A stretch of 64,000 nucleotides of DNA from Yoonia sediminilitoris (lineage in GTDB: Bacteria > Pseudomonadota > Alphaproteobacteria > Rhodobacterales > Rhodobacteraceae), in assembly GCF_003058085.1 (NCBI RefSeq), contig NZ_QBUD01000001.1, forward strand, positions 372,001 to 436,000, given 5' to 3'. A program made the position numbers and the translations under genes. Below are positions 41,628-51,887 of the stretch, piece after piece (position 1 is the first letter of the stretch; each line of letters opens with the position of its first letter). Under the pieces are notes generated by a model. The model was given only the letters and a program-made list of their open reading frames with translations, ran no database searches and was not told where the DNA came from.

Positions 41628-43412
41628 TCACAAAGGGGCGCAGGCCTGCGTCAGCCAATTGCGCGCCTCTTGGTCAAGCCTTTCTCCGAGAAGTGCGACT
41701 GTATCGGCATGATACCGATCAATCCAGTCCCGTTCTTCACGGGTCAGCATACCGACGTCGATAAGACGACGATCAAAGGGCACAAATGTCAATGTGTCAA
41801 ACGCCAGCATGTCGCGACCATCATCGCCGGGCTGTGCCGCGGCCTCTTGTACCACAACCAGATTTTCGATCCGGATGCCGAAATGGCCTTCCTTATAGTA
41901 GCCCGGTTCGTTGGACAGGATCATGCCCGTTTCCAGCGGCACATCTGACCGGCGCGAAAAGCCCTGTGGGCCCTCGTGTACGCTCAGGTAGCTGCCGACC
42001 CCGTGGCCGGTACCATGATCGTAATCCAGTCCGGCTAGCCATAGCGGGGCACGCGCCAGCGCATCCAGATGTCTGCCCGCAACGCCTTTGGGAAACTGAA
42101 TCCGGCTCAGCGCGATCATCCCCTGCAAGACGCGGGTGTAGCAGGACCTGTGTAAATCGGAGGGGGTGCCAATTGCGATGGTGCGGGTAATATCGGTGGT
42201 GCCGTCCACATACTGGCCGCCACTATCCACCAGCAGCAGGTTATCCTGCGCAACAGGGCGGTTGGTCTGCTCGCTCACCCTGTAGTGAACAATCGCCCCG
42301 TTCGCGCCTGACCCGCAGATGGTATCAAAGCTGATATCACGCAGCGCATTGGTCTGCGTCCGGAAGCCTTCCAGTGCTTTGACAACGTCAATCTCGGTCA
42401 AGGTGCCGCCGGGTGCGGTGGCATCAAGCCAGGCCAGAAAGCGGACCATCGCAACCCCGTCACGGGCGTGTGCGGCTTTGGCGCCTGCGATTTCGGTGGG
42501 ATTCTTGCGGGCCTTGGGCAGGATGCAAGGATCACGGGCTTCTTTCAGTGCGATATCATTGTCGCGCAAAACCTGCGCAATCAGGTCAGGGCAGCTGTCC
42601 GGGTCAATCCGCACCGGACCGGCCAATTGCGCAACAGCATCCAGAAACCCGCCGACGTCACAGATGCTGACATCGGCACCCAGATGCGCGGACACATCGG
42701 CAGCCTTGCCTTCCCCGCAGTACAAATCAACAAGACCGCTTTCATCGAAAATCGCAAAGGCATGGGGGACCGGGTTACGCTCTACGTCGGTGCCACGAAT
42801 GTTCAGCAGCCATGCAATGCTGTCGGGCAAGGTGATAATCGCGGCTTTGGCGTCAAGTTCCCTGGCCAGCCGCGCGCGTTTGGCATCGTGGCTTTCGCCT
42901 GCCTGATCAAGCGGGTGAACACTGAATAGCGCAGCAGGGGGAGGCGGTTGGTCCTGCCAGATCACGTCAACCAGATTGTCGAGGGGCTGCAAAACCGCTT
43001 TTTCCAGTTTGGTCCGTAACGTATTGATATCATTTACACTATGAAGCCAAGGATCATATCCGACAACGCCGCCACTTGGCATCTGTTCGTTGAGCCAATC
43101 CGCCAACTGAACTTCAGGCCAATGGACCGGGGTGAAATCATCGGCAACCTGACTGCGCACCTGCACACGGTAGCGGCCATCAACAAAAATCCCGGCCTTG
43201 TCCTGCAAGACAGCGCAAAATCCGGCAGATCCGGAAAACCCGGTCAGCCAGGCAAGCCGGGCATCGCGCGGAGCGACATACTCGCCCTGATGGGCATCGG
43301 CGCGGGGCACCAAAAAACAATCAACGCCTTTTGCGGCCATGGCGGCGCGCAACGCTTTCAGGCGTGGCGGCCCCTGATCCGGAACAGATTGCACATCAAA
43401 CGTTTGGAACAT
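41628..43412 (-). CDS. pepP: Xaa-Pro aminopeptidase (M24 family, aminopeptidase P)
   Basis: The start at 43410-43412 gives MFQTFDVQSVPDQGPPRLKAL. The 594-residue protein has two N-terminal creatinase-type domains (LRAAMAAKGVDCFLVPRADAHQGEYV and a second copy) and the C-terminal metallopeptidase domain. The dimetal site is visible in LLLVDSGGQYVDGTTDITRT, GTGHGVGSYLSVHEGP, ILSNEPGYYKEGHFGIRIENL. It removes N-terminal residues before proline. The length fits the three-domain aminopeptidase P group. It is followed upstream by cobT on the same strand with a 48-base gap. Confidence 0.92.
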   Translation of the reverse strand: MFQTFDVQSVPDQGPPRLKALRAAMAAKGVDCFLVPRADAHQGEYVAPRDARLAWLTGFSGSAGFCAVLQDKAGIFVDGRYRVQVRSQVADDFTPVHWPEVQLADWLNEQMPSGGVVGYDPWLHSVNDINTLRTKLEKAVLQPLDNLVDVIWQDQPPPPAALFSVHPLDQAGESHDAKRARLARELDAKAAIITLPDSIAWLLNIRGTDVERNPVPHAFAIFDESGLVDLYCGEGKAADVSAHLGADVSICDVGGFLDAVAQLAGPVRIDPDSCPDLIAQVLRDNDIALKEARDPCILPKARKNPTEIAGAKAAHARDGVAMVRFLAWLDATAPGGTLTEIDVVKALEGFRTQTNALRDISFDTICGSGANGAIVHYRVSEQTNRPVAQDNLLLVDSGGQYVDGTTDITRTIAIGTPSDLHRSCYTRVLQGMIALSRIQFPKGVAGRHLDALARAPLWLAGLDYDHGTGHGVGSYLSVHEGPQGFSRRSDVPLETGMILSNEPGYYKEGHFGIRIENLVVVQEAAAQPGDDGRDMLAFDTLTFVPFDRRLIDVGMLTREERDWIDRYHADTVALLGERLDQEARNWLTQACAPL

Positions 43413-43460
43413 GACACAGGGCCCCTGACTTTCTTCGTCCAATCAAACTTCCGCCGGAGG

Positions 43461-45341
43461 CTATCCCGCCTTCCGCATCCCGAGCACACGTGCGCGTTTG
43501 CGCGGATCGCTGTCAAACAGCGCCGCCAACTGTTCGGTCATCGCACCTGCCAGCTGTTCGACATCCGTAATTGTGACGGCGCGCTCGTAATAACGGGTCA
43601 CATCATGGCCGATACCCACGGCGACCAGTTCAACCGCCTTGCGCTTTTCGACCATCGCAATCACATCGCGCAGGTGCTTTTCCAGGTAATTCGCGGGGTT
43701 CACTGACAGCGTGGAATCGTCCACCGGCGCGCCATCTGAAATCACCATCAAGATCTTGCGCTGCTCGTGCCGGGCAGTCATGCGGCGGTGCGCCCATTCC
43801 AGCGCCTCACCGTCGATATTTTCTTTCAGCAGGCCCTCTTTCATCATCAGGCCCAAATTTGGGCGGGTCCGGCGCCATGGGGCGTCGGCCGATTTATAGA
43901 TGATGTGGCGCAAATCATTCAGGCGTCCGGGCGTCGCGGGGCGTCCTTCTTGCAGCCATTTTTCGCGGGACTGGCCGCCTTTCCACGCCTTGGTGGTAAA
44001 GCCAAGGATCTCAACTTTCACATCACAGCGCTCCAATGTCCGCGCCATCACATCGGCACAGATCGCCGCAATAGAAATCGGGCGACCGCGCATCGAGCCG
44101 GAATTATCCAGCAAAAGCGTGACAACCGTGTCGCGGAATTCGGTGTCTTTTTCGACCTTGAATGACAGGGGCGTGGTGGGTGACGCCACGACACGTGCCA
44201 GACGGCCCGCGTCGAGAATGCCTTCTTCGCGGTCGAATTCCCACGACCGGTTTTGTTGGGCCTGCAAGCGGCGCTGCAATTTGTTTGCCAGACGCGACAC
44301 CGCCCCTTTCAAGGGCTCCAGTTGCTGGTCGAGATAGGCGCGCAGCCGTTCCAGTTCCACCGGTTCGGCCAGATCGGCAGCACTGATTTCTTCGTCAAAT
44401 TCGGTCGAGAAAACCTTGTAGTCAGGGTCGGCGTCAGACACAGGCTGCGGGGCAGGCGGCTCCAGCGGGGCCTCTCCCTCGGGCATTTCCGTTTCTTCGC
44501 CCATTTCGGCATCGGCCTGATCGTCCATGTTGACTTCAGCCTGCGATGCATCCTGCGTATCGTCCTGACTTTGTTCAGGCGATGCATCCGCATCTTCGCC
44601 GTCATTGTCATCATCGCCAGTGCTGTCGGGTTCGTCCTGCTGGTCGTCCTGACCCTCTTCGGCATTGTCTTCCTGATCATCATCAAGGCTGTCGGGGTCG
44701 TCGCCCAGCTGATCGCCATAGCCCATGTCGCTGATCAATTGGCGGGCAAATTTCGCAAAGGCCTGTTGATCCTCAAGCGTGTCCGACAGGCTTTCCAAAG
44801 TGCCGCCGCATTGCTCTTCGATAAAGCCACGCCACAGCTCCATGACATTGTCGGCGCCCTTTGGTAAATCCCGGCCCGTTGCCAGATGACGGATCAGGTA
44901 GCCCGCGGCCACAGATAGCGGCGCATCAGCGGCCTGCGTGATCTGGTCGTAACCCTTGCGCATCGCCTCATTGCCGATTTTGGCATCAATGTTGCCTGCG
45001 GTGCCGGGCATGTATTTCGCGCCGACCGCCTCAATCCGGGCGGTTTCCATTGCCTCGTACAGATCTTGCGCCATCTGGCCCTGCGGCATGTAGCGGGCAG
45101 CAACTTTCGGGTCATGGAATTTGTGGCGCAGGGCAAAGGCGTCAGCGGTCCCGCGGGCAAGCAGCACCTCGTCCTTTGTCATCCGGCGGCTGACTTGCGG
45201 CAGGCGAATGGTTTCGGCGGTCTGCCCCGCGGGATCGACCGAATAGGTGACGGACAGTTCCGGATCGTCGGCCATGACTTTCGTGGCCTCGGCCAACGCC
45301 TTTTTGAACGGGTCGGCGGGATTGTCTGAAGGTTTGTTCAT
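43461..45341 (-). CDS. cobT: Cobaltochelatase subunit CobT
   Basis: The 626-residue protein belongs to the aerobic cobaltochelatase CobN-CobS-CobT, which inserts cobalt into hydrogenobyrinic acid diamide. The N-terminal part ([23 protein letters not shown]) is followed by a very acidic linker at about residues 215-300, rich in Asp, Glu and Gln. A C-terminal von Willebrand A domain has the MIDAS motif [19 protein letters not shown] near residue 412. CobT works as a chaperone-like AAA complex with CobS. CobS lies 1.1 kb upstream but two unknown genes separate them. CobN is not in the window. Confidence 0.95.
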   Translation of the reverse strand: MNKPSDNPADPFKKALAEATKVMADDPELSVTYSVDPAGQTAETIRLPQVSRRMTKDEVLLARGTADAFALRHKFHDPKVAARYMPQGQMAQDLYEAMETARIEAVGAKYMPGTAGNIDAKIGNEAMRKGYDQITQAADAPLSVAAGYLIRHLATGRDLPKGADNVMELWRGFIEEQCGGTLESLSDTLEDQQAFAKFARQLISDMGYGDQLGDDPDSLDDDQEDNAEEGQDDQQDEPDSTGDDDNDGEDADASPEQSQDDTQDASQAEVNMDDQADAEMGEETEMPEGEAPLEPPAPQPVSDADPDYKVFSTEFDEEISAADLAEPVELERLRAYLDQQLEPLKGAVSRLANKLQRRLQAQQNRSWEFDREEGILDAGRLARVVASPTTPLSFKVEKDTEFRDTVVTLLLDNSGSMRGRPISIAAICADVMARTLERCDVKVEILGFTTKAWKGGQSREKWLQEGRPATPGRLNDLRHIIYKSADAPWRRTRPNLGLMMKEGLLKENIDGEALEWAHRRMTARHEQRKILMVISDGAPVDDSTLSVNPANYLEKHLRDVIAMVEKRKAVELVAVGIGHDVTRYYERAVTITDVEQLAGAMTEQLAALFDSDPRKRARVLGMRKAG

Positions 45342-45417
45342 CGGCGGCGTCCTTTGCTGCTTCGCAAACTAGAACCCGTGGGGTGCAATGACCAGAGGGC
45401 AGAGCCGGGAAACCGCC

Positions 45418-45783
45418 TTAATCCGCATCAAATTCGACGTCCTCGAATGTAATCTTCGCCTCTGGTGCGATGTCGAAAGGATCGTCTACCATCTCATGAA
45501 AGTTTTTCACTTTATTAAACCCCGGAAGTGTTGCGCCGGTGTTATCCACAAAAGCGATCCGTGGGCGATAAATCTTGCCGCCAATCTCGATTTCGCCTTC
45601 ATCAAACAGGTAGGCCAGTTCGGTCACAATGCCTTTGACGTTTGCCTTTGCCATGGCGTCAGGCATGTTTTCCGCAAACAAGGGGAGCAGGTAATGTGCA
45701 ATCAATGCTGTCATCGACTCCGATAAGTCTTCGTGGCTGACCTGATACCCCTCGGGCAGCGCGGTTCCTATCTTCATTTTCAT
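45418..45783 (-). CDS. Conserved-looking protein of unknown function between cobS and cobT
   Basis: The start region TTG GAG GTG ATG ATG AAA ATG offers several starts. GGAGG favours the ATG at 45781-45783, 5 bases away. The 121-residue product is acidic, with a helical N-terminal half (EDLSESMTALIAHYLLPLFAENM) and a beta-like C-terminal half (EIEIGGKIYRPRIAFVDNTGATLPGF). No signal peptide or membrane segment is seen. I recognise no family. It is on the same strand as cobS and cobT. Confidence 0.65.
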   Translation of the reverse strand: MKMKIGTALPEGYQVSHEDLSESMTALIAHYLLPLFAENMPDAMAKANVKGIVTELAYLFDEGEIEIGGKIYRPRIAFVDNTGATLPGFNKVKNFHEMVDDPFDIAPEAKITFEDVEFDAD

Positions 45784-45895
45784 CATCACCTCCAAACTCT
45801 GCGATTCTGGCCAAACTGTTCGACTCTGGTAAGTGTGATGGTGGAACCTGACCGGATTGCGACATGCGCGTGGCCATTCCTGTGCGGTTTTGCGA

Positions 45896-46273
45896 TTAAC
45901 TCAGCAACATCGATGTACATTCAGCGCGAAACCGTTCTGCCGTTTGCATGGCCCATGCAGCATCGCCCGGGTCGTCGTTGAAGGTCGCGCGGGTCAACAA
46001 GGCCGACTGCGCCTGTTTTGCCGTGATCCGCCAGTGCAGGACCTGCCGCCCTGCATCCTGGGGCATGATCGCCTCGATCAGTTCAATCACAGCGGCCCTT
46101 TGCGCCTTCGTCTGTTCAGAGGCCGCGCCGTCAAACATCCATTGATATTCCATCACCGCCGACAACCGACCCGCGCAATCGGCAAAGGTGCGCAGTCTGT
46201 CAACCGTCTGGGCGTGGGCCGTGGCTGCCACAACTGCCAGCCACAAGGTCAATGCACAGATAAAACATCTCAT
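45896..46273 (-). CDS. Secreted protein of unknown function between cobS and cobT
   Basis: I take the ATG at 46271-46273 (MRCFICALTLWLAVVAATAHA), giving a clear signal peptide cleaved before QTVDR. An ATG four codons upstream is possible. The 125-residue product is helical after the signal, with cysteines at about residues 33 and 120 that could pair. No known motif is visible. It lies between a cobS terminator and the unknown gene at 45418-45783. Confidence 0.6.
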   Translation of the reverse strand: MRCFICALTLWLAVVAATAHAQTVDRLRTFADCAGRLSAVMEYQWMFDGAASEQTKAQRAAVIELIEAIMPQDAGRQVLHWRITAKQAQSALLTRATFNDDPGDAAWAMQTAERFRAECTSMLLS

Positions 46274-46374
46274 ACCACTGATCATGAAGATACAGTCTTA
46301 AGCAATTCGCACAAAAATAAGGCAAAATGGTAACTTTTTGAATCGAATTGCTCGCACACCTTGGGGGACCGGCC

Positions 46375-46403
46375 AAAAAAAAAGGCGGGGAAGACCCCGC
46401 CTT
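46375..46403 (-). terminator. Rho-independent terminator after cobS
   Basis: On the minus strand a 9-bp perfect stem AAGGCGGGG/CCCCGCCTT with a 4-base loop is followed by a run of T residues (A-run at 46375-46383 on the plus strand). It lies 25 bases after the cobS stop, so cobS is probably transcribed apart from cobT. Confidence 0.93.
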
Positions 46404-46427
46404 GCAATCGTTTATCCGGTTCGGGCC

Positions 46428-47414
46428 TTAGCCAAGGCTCAGGCTGGCAGCACTTTCCGGCAGTTCTTCGTCGAAACAACGCTGATAGAATTCCGCGACG
46501 GTCTGGCGCTCCAGTTCATCACATTTGTTGAGAAAGGACAGCCGGAACGCATAGCCTACGTCCTGGAAAATACGCGCGTTTTCAGCCCATGACAGGACGG
46601 TCCGCGGCGACATGACCGTGGACAGATCACCGTTCATGAATGCAGTGCGTGTCAGGTCGGCGACGGTGACCATCTGGGATACGATCTTGCGGCCCTTGTC
46701 GGTATTGTAATGTGGCGACTTGGACAGAACGATAGCGGCCTCCGCATCGTGGCTGAGGTAGTTGAGCGTTGCGACCAGTGACCAACGGTCCATTTGCGCC
46801 TGGTTGATCTGTTGGGTGCCGTGGTACAGACCTGTTGTGTCCCCAAGACCAACAGTATTTGCGGTGGCGAACAGGCGGAAATATGGGTTTGGCGTGATGA
46901 TTTCGTTCTGGTCCATCAATGTCAGTTTGCCGTCGGATTCCAGCACGCGCTGGATCACAAACATGACGTCGGCGCGACCGGCATCATATTCGTCAAAGAC
47001 GATGGCCACCGGGTTGCGCAGGGCCCATGGCAGAATGCCTTCGTGGAATTCAGTGACCTGCACACCGTCACGCAACTTGATCGCATCCTTGCCGATCAGG
47101 TCGATCCGGCTGATGTGGCTATCAAGGTTCACGCGCACACAGGGCCAGTTCAGCCGCGCGGCCACCTGTTCGATATGGGTCGATTTGCCCGTGCCGTGGT
47201 AGCCCTGAATCATGACGCGGCGGTTGTAGCCAAAGCCTGCAAGGATCGCCAAAGTCGTATCGGGGTCGAATTTATAGGTCGGGTCGATCTCTGGCACCCG
47301 GTCAGACCGTTCCGCAAAACCTTTGATCTTCATGTCGCTGTCGATGCCAAACACCTCGCGAACAGAGATTTCTTCGGTCGGTTTTGCTTGCATATCGATT
47401 GTGCCGTCGGCCAT
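46428..47414 (-). CDS. cobS: Cobaltochelatase subunit CobS
   Basis: The start at 47412-47414 gives [20 protein letters not shown] longer frame upstream lacks family character. The 328-residue AAA+ ATPase has Walker [19 protein letters not shown] near residue 75, Walker [21 protein letters not shown] near residue 140 and sensor-1 [14 protein letters not shown]. It powers cobalt insertion with CobT and CobN in aerobic B12 synthesis. It ends with a strong terminator. The bolA and J-domain genes that I recall next to cobS in other Alphaproteobacteria are 15 kb away here. Confidence 0.96.
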   Translation of the reverse strand: MADGTIDMQAKPTEEISVREVFGIDSDMKIKGFAERSDRVPEIDPTYKFDPDTTLAILAGFGYNRRVMIQGYHGTGKSTHIEQVAARLNWPCVRVNLDSHISRIDLIGKDAIKLRDGVQVTEFHEGILPWALRNPVAIVFDEYDAGRADVMFVIQRVLESDGKLTLMDQNEIITPNPYFRLFATANTVGLGDTTGLYHGTQQINQAQMDRWSLVATLNYLSHDAEAAIVLSKSPHYNTDKGRKIVSQMVTVADLTRTAFMNGDLSTVMSPRTVLSWAENARIFQDVGYAFRLSFLNKCDELERQTVAEFYQRCFDEELPESAASLSLG

Positions 47415-47870
47415 GTGGGTTGCCTTTTCCTGTGCGTCTTCGCGTCCACGCCCGAAATGCAACATTCAGCGCGACCTTGCAAGGGGCAGCCCCGTCATGC
47501 GGGGCAATTGTCTGCACGCAAGCTTGACGCGTGCGCAACATTGGCGCGTCAAGGGTGCCGTTTTACGGATTTGGGCACATTCCCACTCCAATGTGACGAG
47601 CGTTTGTCAATAATGCTTGGAGATTCAATTGATTGTCGCGCGTCCAGACGGTGCGATCCAGCTGCCCGAACTCTTGGTTTTGCAAAAATATCAAGAAATA
47701 ACAAAACCTTCCGCCATATCGGCGAAAGTCCGCCGTTTTTCAGTTGAGCGGCTCGGCGGAATATGGCAAAAACGGGGCATTGAGGATGATTTGTTGGGTG
47801 CTTTTCGCACAGACGCATTGGGTAAGTGACGTCAGGACATCATTTCATGAGTAACGAGGAGGTATGCGCA
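47415..47870. other. Divergent intergenic region with a palindrome
   Basis: This 456-base region separates divergent cobS and the membrane-protein gene. A perfect inverted repeat TTGACGCG-N13-CGCGTCAA lies at 47524-47552 and could be an operator or hairpin. A 70-codon plus-strand frame at 47617-47829 has no good ribosome binding site and I do not accept it. No cobalamin riboswitch features are seen. Confidence 0.4.
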
Positions 47871-48398
47871 ATGTTCGCGCGTTGGTTTGAGTACGTACAT
47901 GATATACCGGGGCTGCGCTCCATGATTGCGGCCTATGGCGCGGTGATGGCTGCATCGGCCGGAATTACCCTGATGATTCTGATTAATGCAGATGTGACGA
48001 CCGTGCCACCGTGGTCGATGCTTGATGTCTGGGCGGTTATCGCCGGGGCAACGTCTGCAGGGGCCGCATTTTTCTTTGCCCGCCATTGGATTGGCGGTGC
48101 AGGCGTGCTCGGGTTCGCCCGTGCCAGTGTCGGCATGGTGATCGTGACCTTGGCGACAGGACTTGTTGCTGGGACGTTGATTGCGCCCGGCTATGGCACT
48201 TTGGCCGGGCCTTTCATGCTCGTTTCAGCATTCATTGTAAATCCGTTGCTGGCGATTGCGTGGGCTGTTGTCCATTTCGGTGCGCATTTGCTGATCGCCG
48301 TCCGGCGACAGGTAAAGAATAACAATGAATTTGGGTCATCCGCGCGTGCGGTCACGCAGCTCAGCGCCATTTCACAAGCAAATTTATACGGTCGTTGA
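47871..48398 (+). CDS. Membrane protein of unknown function, four segments
   Basis: I choose ATG 47871 (MFARWFEYVHDIPGLR) because GGAGG lies 8 bases upstream. ATG 47847 is in frame. The 175-residue product has four hydrophobic segments (about residues 17-40, 49-72, 86-108 and 113-145) and a soluble tail. No family is recognised. It is a single-gene unit: divergent from cobS and followed by its own terminator. Confidence 0.7.
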   Translation: MFARWFEYVHDIPGLRSMIAAYGAVMAASAGITLMILINADVTTVPPWSMLDVWAVIAGATSAGAAFFFARHWIGGAGVLGFARASVGMVIVTLATGLVAGTLIAPGYGTLAGPFMLVSAFIVNPLLAIAWAVVHFGAHLLIAVRRQVKNNNEFGSSARAVTQLSAISQANLYGR

Positions 48399-48422
48399 AT
48401 TTCCAAAAGCCTGATTTGGGCG

Positions 48423-48450
48423 GGGGCGCGCTTCGGCGGGCCCCTTTTTT
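48423..48450 (+). terminator. Rho-independent terminator with TTCG loop
   Basis: GGGGCGCGC and GCGGGCCCC pair with one mismatch around a TTCG tetraloop, followed by six T residues. It lies 24 bases after the membrane-protein stop. Confidence 0.85.
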
Positions 48451-48489
48451 GTTGCACAGTACGCCAAAACGCCCTGTGGACTGGTGCTG

Positions 48490-48562
48490 CTTCTTTTGGC
48501 CCGAAATATCCTGGGGGTCCGGGGGCAAAGCCCCCGGCCTGTCGGCTTGCATCGCAAGCCGA
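48490..48562. repeat. Copy B of the dispersed motif plus two perfect hairpins
   Basis: TTTTGGCCCGAAATATCC at 48493-48511 matches copy A near 24140 with one change. It is followed by CCGGGGGC-AAA-GCCCCCGG (48519-48537) and TCGGCTTGC-ATC-GCAAGCCGA (48542-48562), both perfect stems. The block lies between the membrane-protein terminator and the gcvP stop. It could form the 3' end of the gcv transcript. Confidence 0.5.
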
Positions 48563-48651
48563 AACGCCCACGGCATAAGAACGGCGCACAGCGTTTCGTC
48601 AACAGCTGTCACGCAGGTTTTTTTGGCGACGCCATATAGTCGGAAATTGGG

Positions 48652-51495
48652 TTACTCGGCAGCTTCCGCGTAGCTTTCCATCGGGGGGCAGGAACAGACA
48701 AGGTTCCGATCGCCCCAAACATTATCGACGCGGTTGACCGGTGGCCAATATTTGTCGACGCGGAACGCACCTGGCGGAAAGCAACCTGTCTCGCGCGAAT
48801 AGGGGCGGTCCCAATCCTTGACCAGATCTTCCATCGTGTGCGGCGCATTCTTGAGAGGGTTGTTTTCCGGATCCACCTTGCCGCTTTCGATCTCGGCAAT
48901 CTCGGCGCGGATCGCCAGCATGGCCTCGCAAAAGCGGTCAAGCTCGGCCTTTGTCTCGGACTCGGTCGGTTCGATCATCAGGGTGCCTGCCACCGGCCAG
49001 CTCATTGTGGGTGCGTGAAAGCCGCAGTCCATCAGCCGTTTGGCGATATCATCCACAGTGACATGCGCGCTGTCCGCAAAGGGGCGGGTGTCGATGATAC
49101 ATTCATGCGCAACGCGCCCTGTGGGGCCTTTGTAAAGTACGTCAAACGCCCCTTCGAGCCGTTTGGCAATGTAGTTGGCATTCAGGATCGCCACGCGCGT
49201 TGCCTGCGTCAGCCCGTCACCGCCCATCATCAGACAATAGGCCCAAGAGATCGGCAGCAGTGAGGGCGAGCCAAACGCCGCTGCGGCAACTGCGCCCTCG
49301 CCACTTGTCGGGTCACCGGGCAGATGGGGGATCAGGTGGGATTTGACACCAATCGGCCCCATGCCGGGGCCGCCGCCGCCGTGCGGAATGCAGAATGTCT
49401 TGTGCAGGTTCAAATGGCTCACATCGCCGCCCAGATCGCCGGGGCGTGACAGCCCGACCATGGCGTTCATGTTGGCCCCATCGATATACACCTGCCCGCC
49501 GTGGTCATGAATGATCTGGCAGACTTCGGTCACCGTCTGCTCGAACACCCCATGGGTCGAGGGGTAGGTAATCATGCATCCGGCAAGGTTTTCGGCATTT
49601 TCCGCGGCCTTGGCGCGAAAATCCTCAAGATCAATATCTCCGTTGTCCGCCGATTTGACCGGCACGACCTTCCAGCCGACCATATGGGCCGAAGCGGGGT
49701 TGGTACCATGTGCCGACATTGGAATCAGGCAGACGTTGCGATGGCTCTGCCCATTGGCACGGTGATAGCCGGCAATGGCCAGAAGGCCCGCATATTCGCC
49801 TTGCGCGCCGGAATTCGGCTGCATCGAAATCGCATCATATCCGGTGATGTCGCATAGTTTCGCTGAGAGATCATCAATCATCCGGGTATAGCCTGCGGCC
49901 TGATCGCGCGGCACGTAAGGATGAAGATGCGCGAATTCATCCCATGACACCGGCATCATTTCCGCCGCTGAATTCAGTTTCATCGTACAAGACCCAAGCG
50001 GGATCATCGCGCGGTCAAGGGCGAGGTCACGATCAGCCAGACGACGCATGTAGCGCATCATTTCCGTTTCGGCCCGGTTCATGTGAAACACCGGATGGGT
50101 CAGGAAGTCAGACGTGCGGATCAGCTTTTCTGGCACATGGTAATGCGGGGTGTAGTCCTTGTCTTCGCGGTCGATGCCAAAGGCGCGCCAGACGGCCTCG
50201 ATTGTCGCAGGTCGTGTGCGTTCGTCCAGCGTGATGCCGATTTGGGTGGTACCGACTGCGCGCAGGTTGATGCCTTCATCGACCGCTGACTTCATGACCG
50301 CTGCTTGCAGTGGGCCAACCTCAACTGTGATCGTGTCAAAAAAGGTCCGCGGGCGCACATCGAAGCCCGCCTGTTTGAGCCCTTCGGCCAATCGTGCGGT
50401 CTTGCGATGAATACGCTGTGCAATCGCCCGTAACCCCTCTGGCCCATGGAACACCGCATAAAAACCCGCCATCACCGCCAGCAGCGCCTGCGCTGTGCAG
50501 ACATTGGATGTCGCCTTTTCGCGGCGGATGTGCTGTTCGCGGGTTTGCAGGGACAACCGGTAGGCGCGGTTGCCGTGGCTGTCGACGGATACGCCGACGA
50601 TCCGGCCCGGCATGGACCGCGCATAGTTGCTCCGCGTGGCCATGTAGGCCGCGTGTGGCCCGCCATAGCCCACAGGCACGCCAAACCGTTGGGTGCTGCC
50701 GACAGCGATATCGGCGTCCATTGCGCCCGGCTCCTTGAGCAAGGTCAGCGAAAGCGGATCGGCGGTGATGATTCCAATGGCCTTGGCATCGTGTAGCTTG
50801 ACCATTTCGGGTGTGAAGTCCCGCAGATGCCCATGGGTGCCGGGAAACTGGAAGATCGCGCCGAATACAGCCGTGGGATCCAGATCATCGGGGTTGCCGA
50901 TGATCAGTTCAATCCCCAAGGGGGCAGCGCGCGTTTTCATCACGGCGATGTTCTGCGGGTGGCAGTTTTCGTCGATGAAAAAGCCGGTCGCTTTCGATTT
51001 TGCGACCCTCTGCGCCATGGTCATGCCCTCTGCGCAGGCCGTCGCCTCGTCCAGAAGCGATGCATTGGCGATCTCGAGCCCGGTCAGGTCAGACACCATC
51101 GTTTGAAAGTTCAAGAGCGCCTCAAGCCGTCCTTGCGAAATCTCGGGCTGATAGGGTGTGTAAGCGGTGTACCACGCCGGGTTCTCAAAGATATTCCGCT
51201 GGATCGCAGGTGGCGTGACGGTGCCATGATAGCCTTGCCCGATCAGCGAGGTGAGCACCTTGTTCTGAGAGGCGGTGACCTTCATGTGATGCAGCAATTC
51301 GCGTTCCGACATGGGTTTGCCGAAATCAAGCGGTTTGGCTTGCCGGATCGTTGCTGGCAGCGTGTCGTCAATCAGCGCGTCAAGATCGGCCGCACCCACC
51401 ACTGACAGCATTTGTGCCATCTCATCCGGGGAGGGTCCGATGTGACGCCGGTTGGCGAAATCATATGGCAGGTAGTCAGTGGGGGTGAATGTCAT
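48652..51495 (-). CDS. gcvP: Glycine dehydrogenase (decarboxylating), P-protein
   Basis: The start at 51493-51495 gives [20 protein letters not shown], as usual for GcvP. The 947-residue enzyme decarboxylates glycine and transfers the aminomethyl group to the lipoyl arm of GcvH. The PLP-binding Lys lies in [20 protein letters not shown] in the C-terminal half. The single long chain unites the two halves (GcvPA and GcvPB) found as separate proteins elsewhere. It is last in gcvT-gcvH-gcvP, 16 bases after gcvH, and is controlled by the upstream glycine riboswitch. Confidence 0.97.
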   Translation of the reverse strand: MTFTPTDYLPYDFANRRHIGPSPDEMAQMLSVVGAADLDALIDDTLPATIRQAKPLDFGKPMSERELLHHMKVTASQNKVLTSLIGQGYHGTVTPPAIQRNIFENPAWYTAYTPYQPEISQGRLEALLNFQTMVSDLTGLEIANASLLDEATACAEGMTMAQRVAKSKATGFFIDENCHPQNIAVMKTRAAPLGIELIIGNPDDLDPTAVFGAIFQFPGTHGHLRDFTPEMVKLHDAKAIGIITADPLSLTLLKEPGAMDADIAVGSTQRFGVPVGYGGPHAAYMATRSNYARSMPGRIVGVSVDSHGNRAYRLSLQTREQHIRREKATSNVCTAQALLAVMAGFYAVFHGPEGLRAIAQRIHRKTARLAEGLKQAGFDVRPRTFFDTITVEVGPLQAAVMKSAVDEGINLRAVGTTQIGITLDERTRPATIEAVWRAFGIDREDKDYTPHYHVPEKLIRTSDFLTHPVFHMNRAETEMMRYMRRLADRDLALDRAMIPLGSCTMKLNSAAEMMPVSWDEFAHLHPYVPRDQAAGYTRMIDDLSAKLCDITGYDAISMQPNSGAQGEYAGLLAIAGYHRANGQSHRNVCLIPMSAHGTNPASAHMVGWKVVPVKSADNGDIDLEDFRAKAAENAENLAGCMITYPSTHGVFEQTVTEVCQIIHDHGGQVYIDGANMNAMVGLSRPGDLGGDVSHLNLHKTFCIPHGGGGPGMGPIGVKSHLIPHLPGDPTSGEGAVAAAAFGSPSLLPISWAYCLMMGGDGLTQATRVAILNANYIAKRLEGAFDVLYKGPTGRVAHECIIDTRPFADSAHVTVDDIAKRLMDCGFHAPTMSWPVAGTLMIEPTESETKAELDRFCEAMLAIRAEIAEIESGKVDPENNPLKNAPHTMEDLVKDWDRPYSRETGCFPPGAFRVDKYWPPVNRVDNVWGDRNLVCSCPPMESYAEAAE

Positions 51496-51511
51496 GGCAG
51501 CTCTCCGATGG

Positions 51512-51871
51512 TTAACCGATAAGGGCCTGATAGGCGGCTTCGTCCAGATAGCTGTCCATCTGTGACGGGTCCGAGGGTTTGATCTTGAAAAACCAGCCGT
51601 CCCCGACAGGGTCATCATTGGCGAGCGCAGGATTTTCGGCGAGCGCCTCATTCACTTCGACGATTTCGCCGTCCAGCGGCGCCAGAATGTCGGACGCTGC
51701 CTTGACGCTTTCAATCACCACGGTTTCGTCGTCCTTGAGCACGGTGGCCCCGACCTCTGGCAACTCTACAAAGACAATATCGCCCAACTGCGTGGTCGCA
51801 TGTTCGGTGATACCCACAACGATCAGGTCGTCCTCGGGGCGCAGCCACTCGTGTTCTTCGGTGAATTTCAT
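51512..51871 (-). CDS. gcvH: Glycine cleavage system H-protein
   Basis: The 119-residue protein carries the lipoyl group on Lys 57 in [42 protein letters not shown] is the typical opening. It shuttles the aminomethyl group between P-, T- and L-proteins. It is separated from gcvT and gcvP by 16 bases on each side, so all three are cotranscribed. Confidence 0.97.
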   Translation of the reverse strand: MKFTEEHEWLRPEDDLIVVGITEHATTQLGDIVFVELPEVGATVLKDDETVVIESVKAASDILAPLDGEIVEVNEALAENPALANDDPVGDGWFFKIKPSDPSQMDSYLDEAAYQALIG

Positions 51872-51887
51872 ATTTGGTCTCCGTCGG

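Noticed and set aside
47617-47829. 70-codon plus-strand frame upstream of the membrane protein at 47871
   Set aside because: TTG start without a good ribosome binding site, and composition unlike its neighbours.
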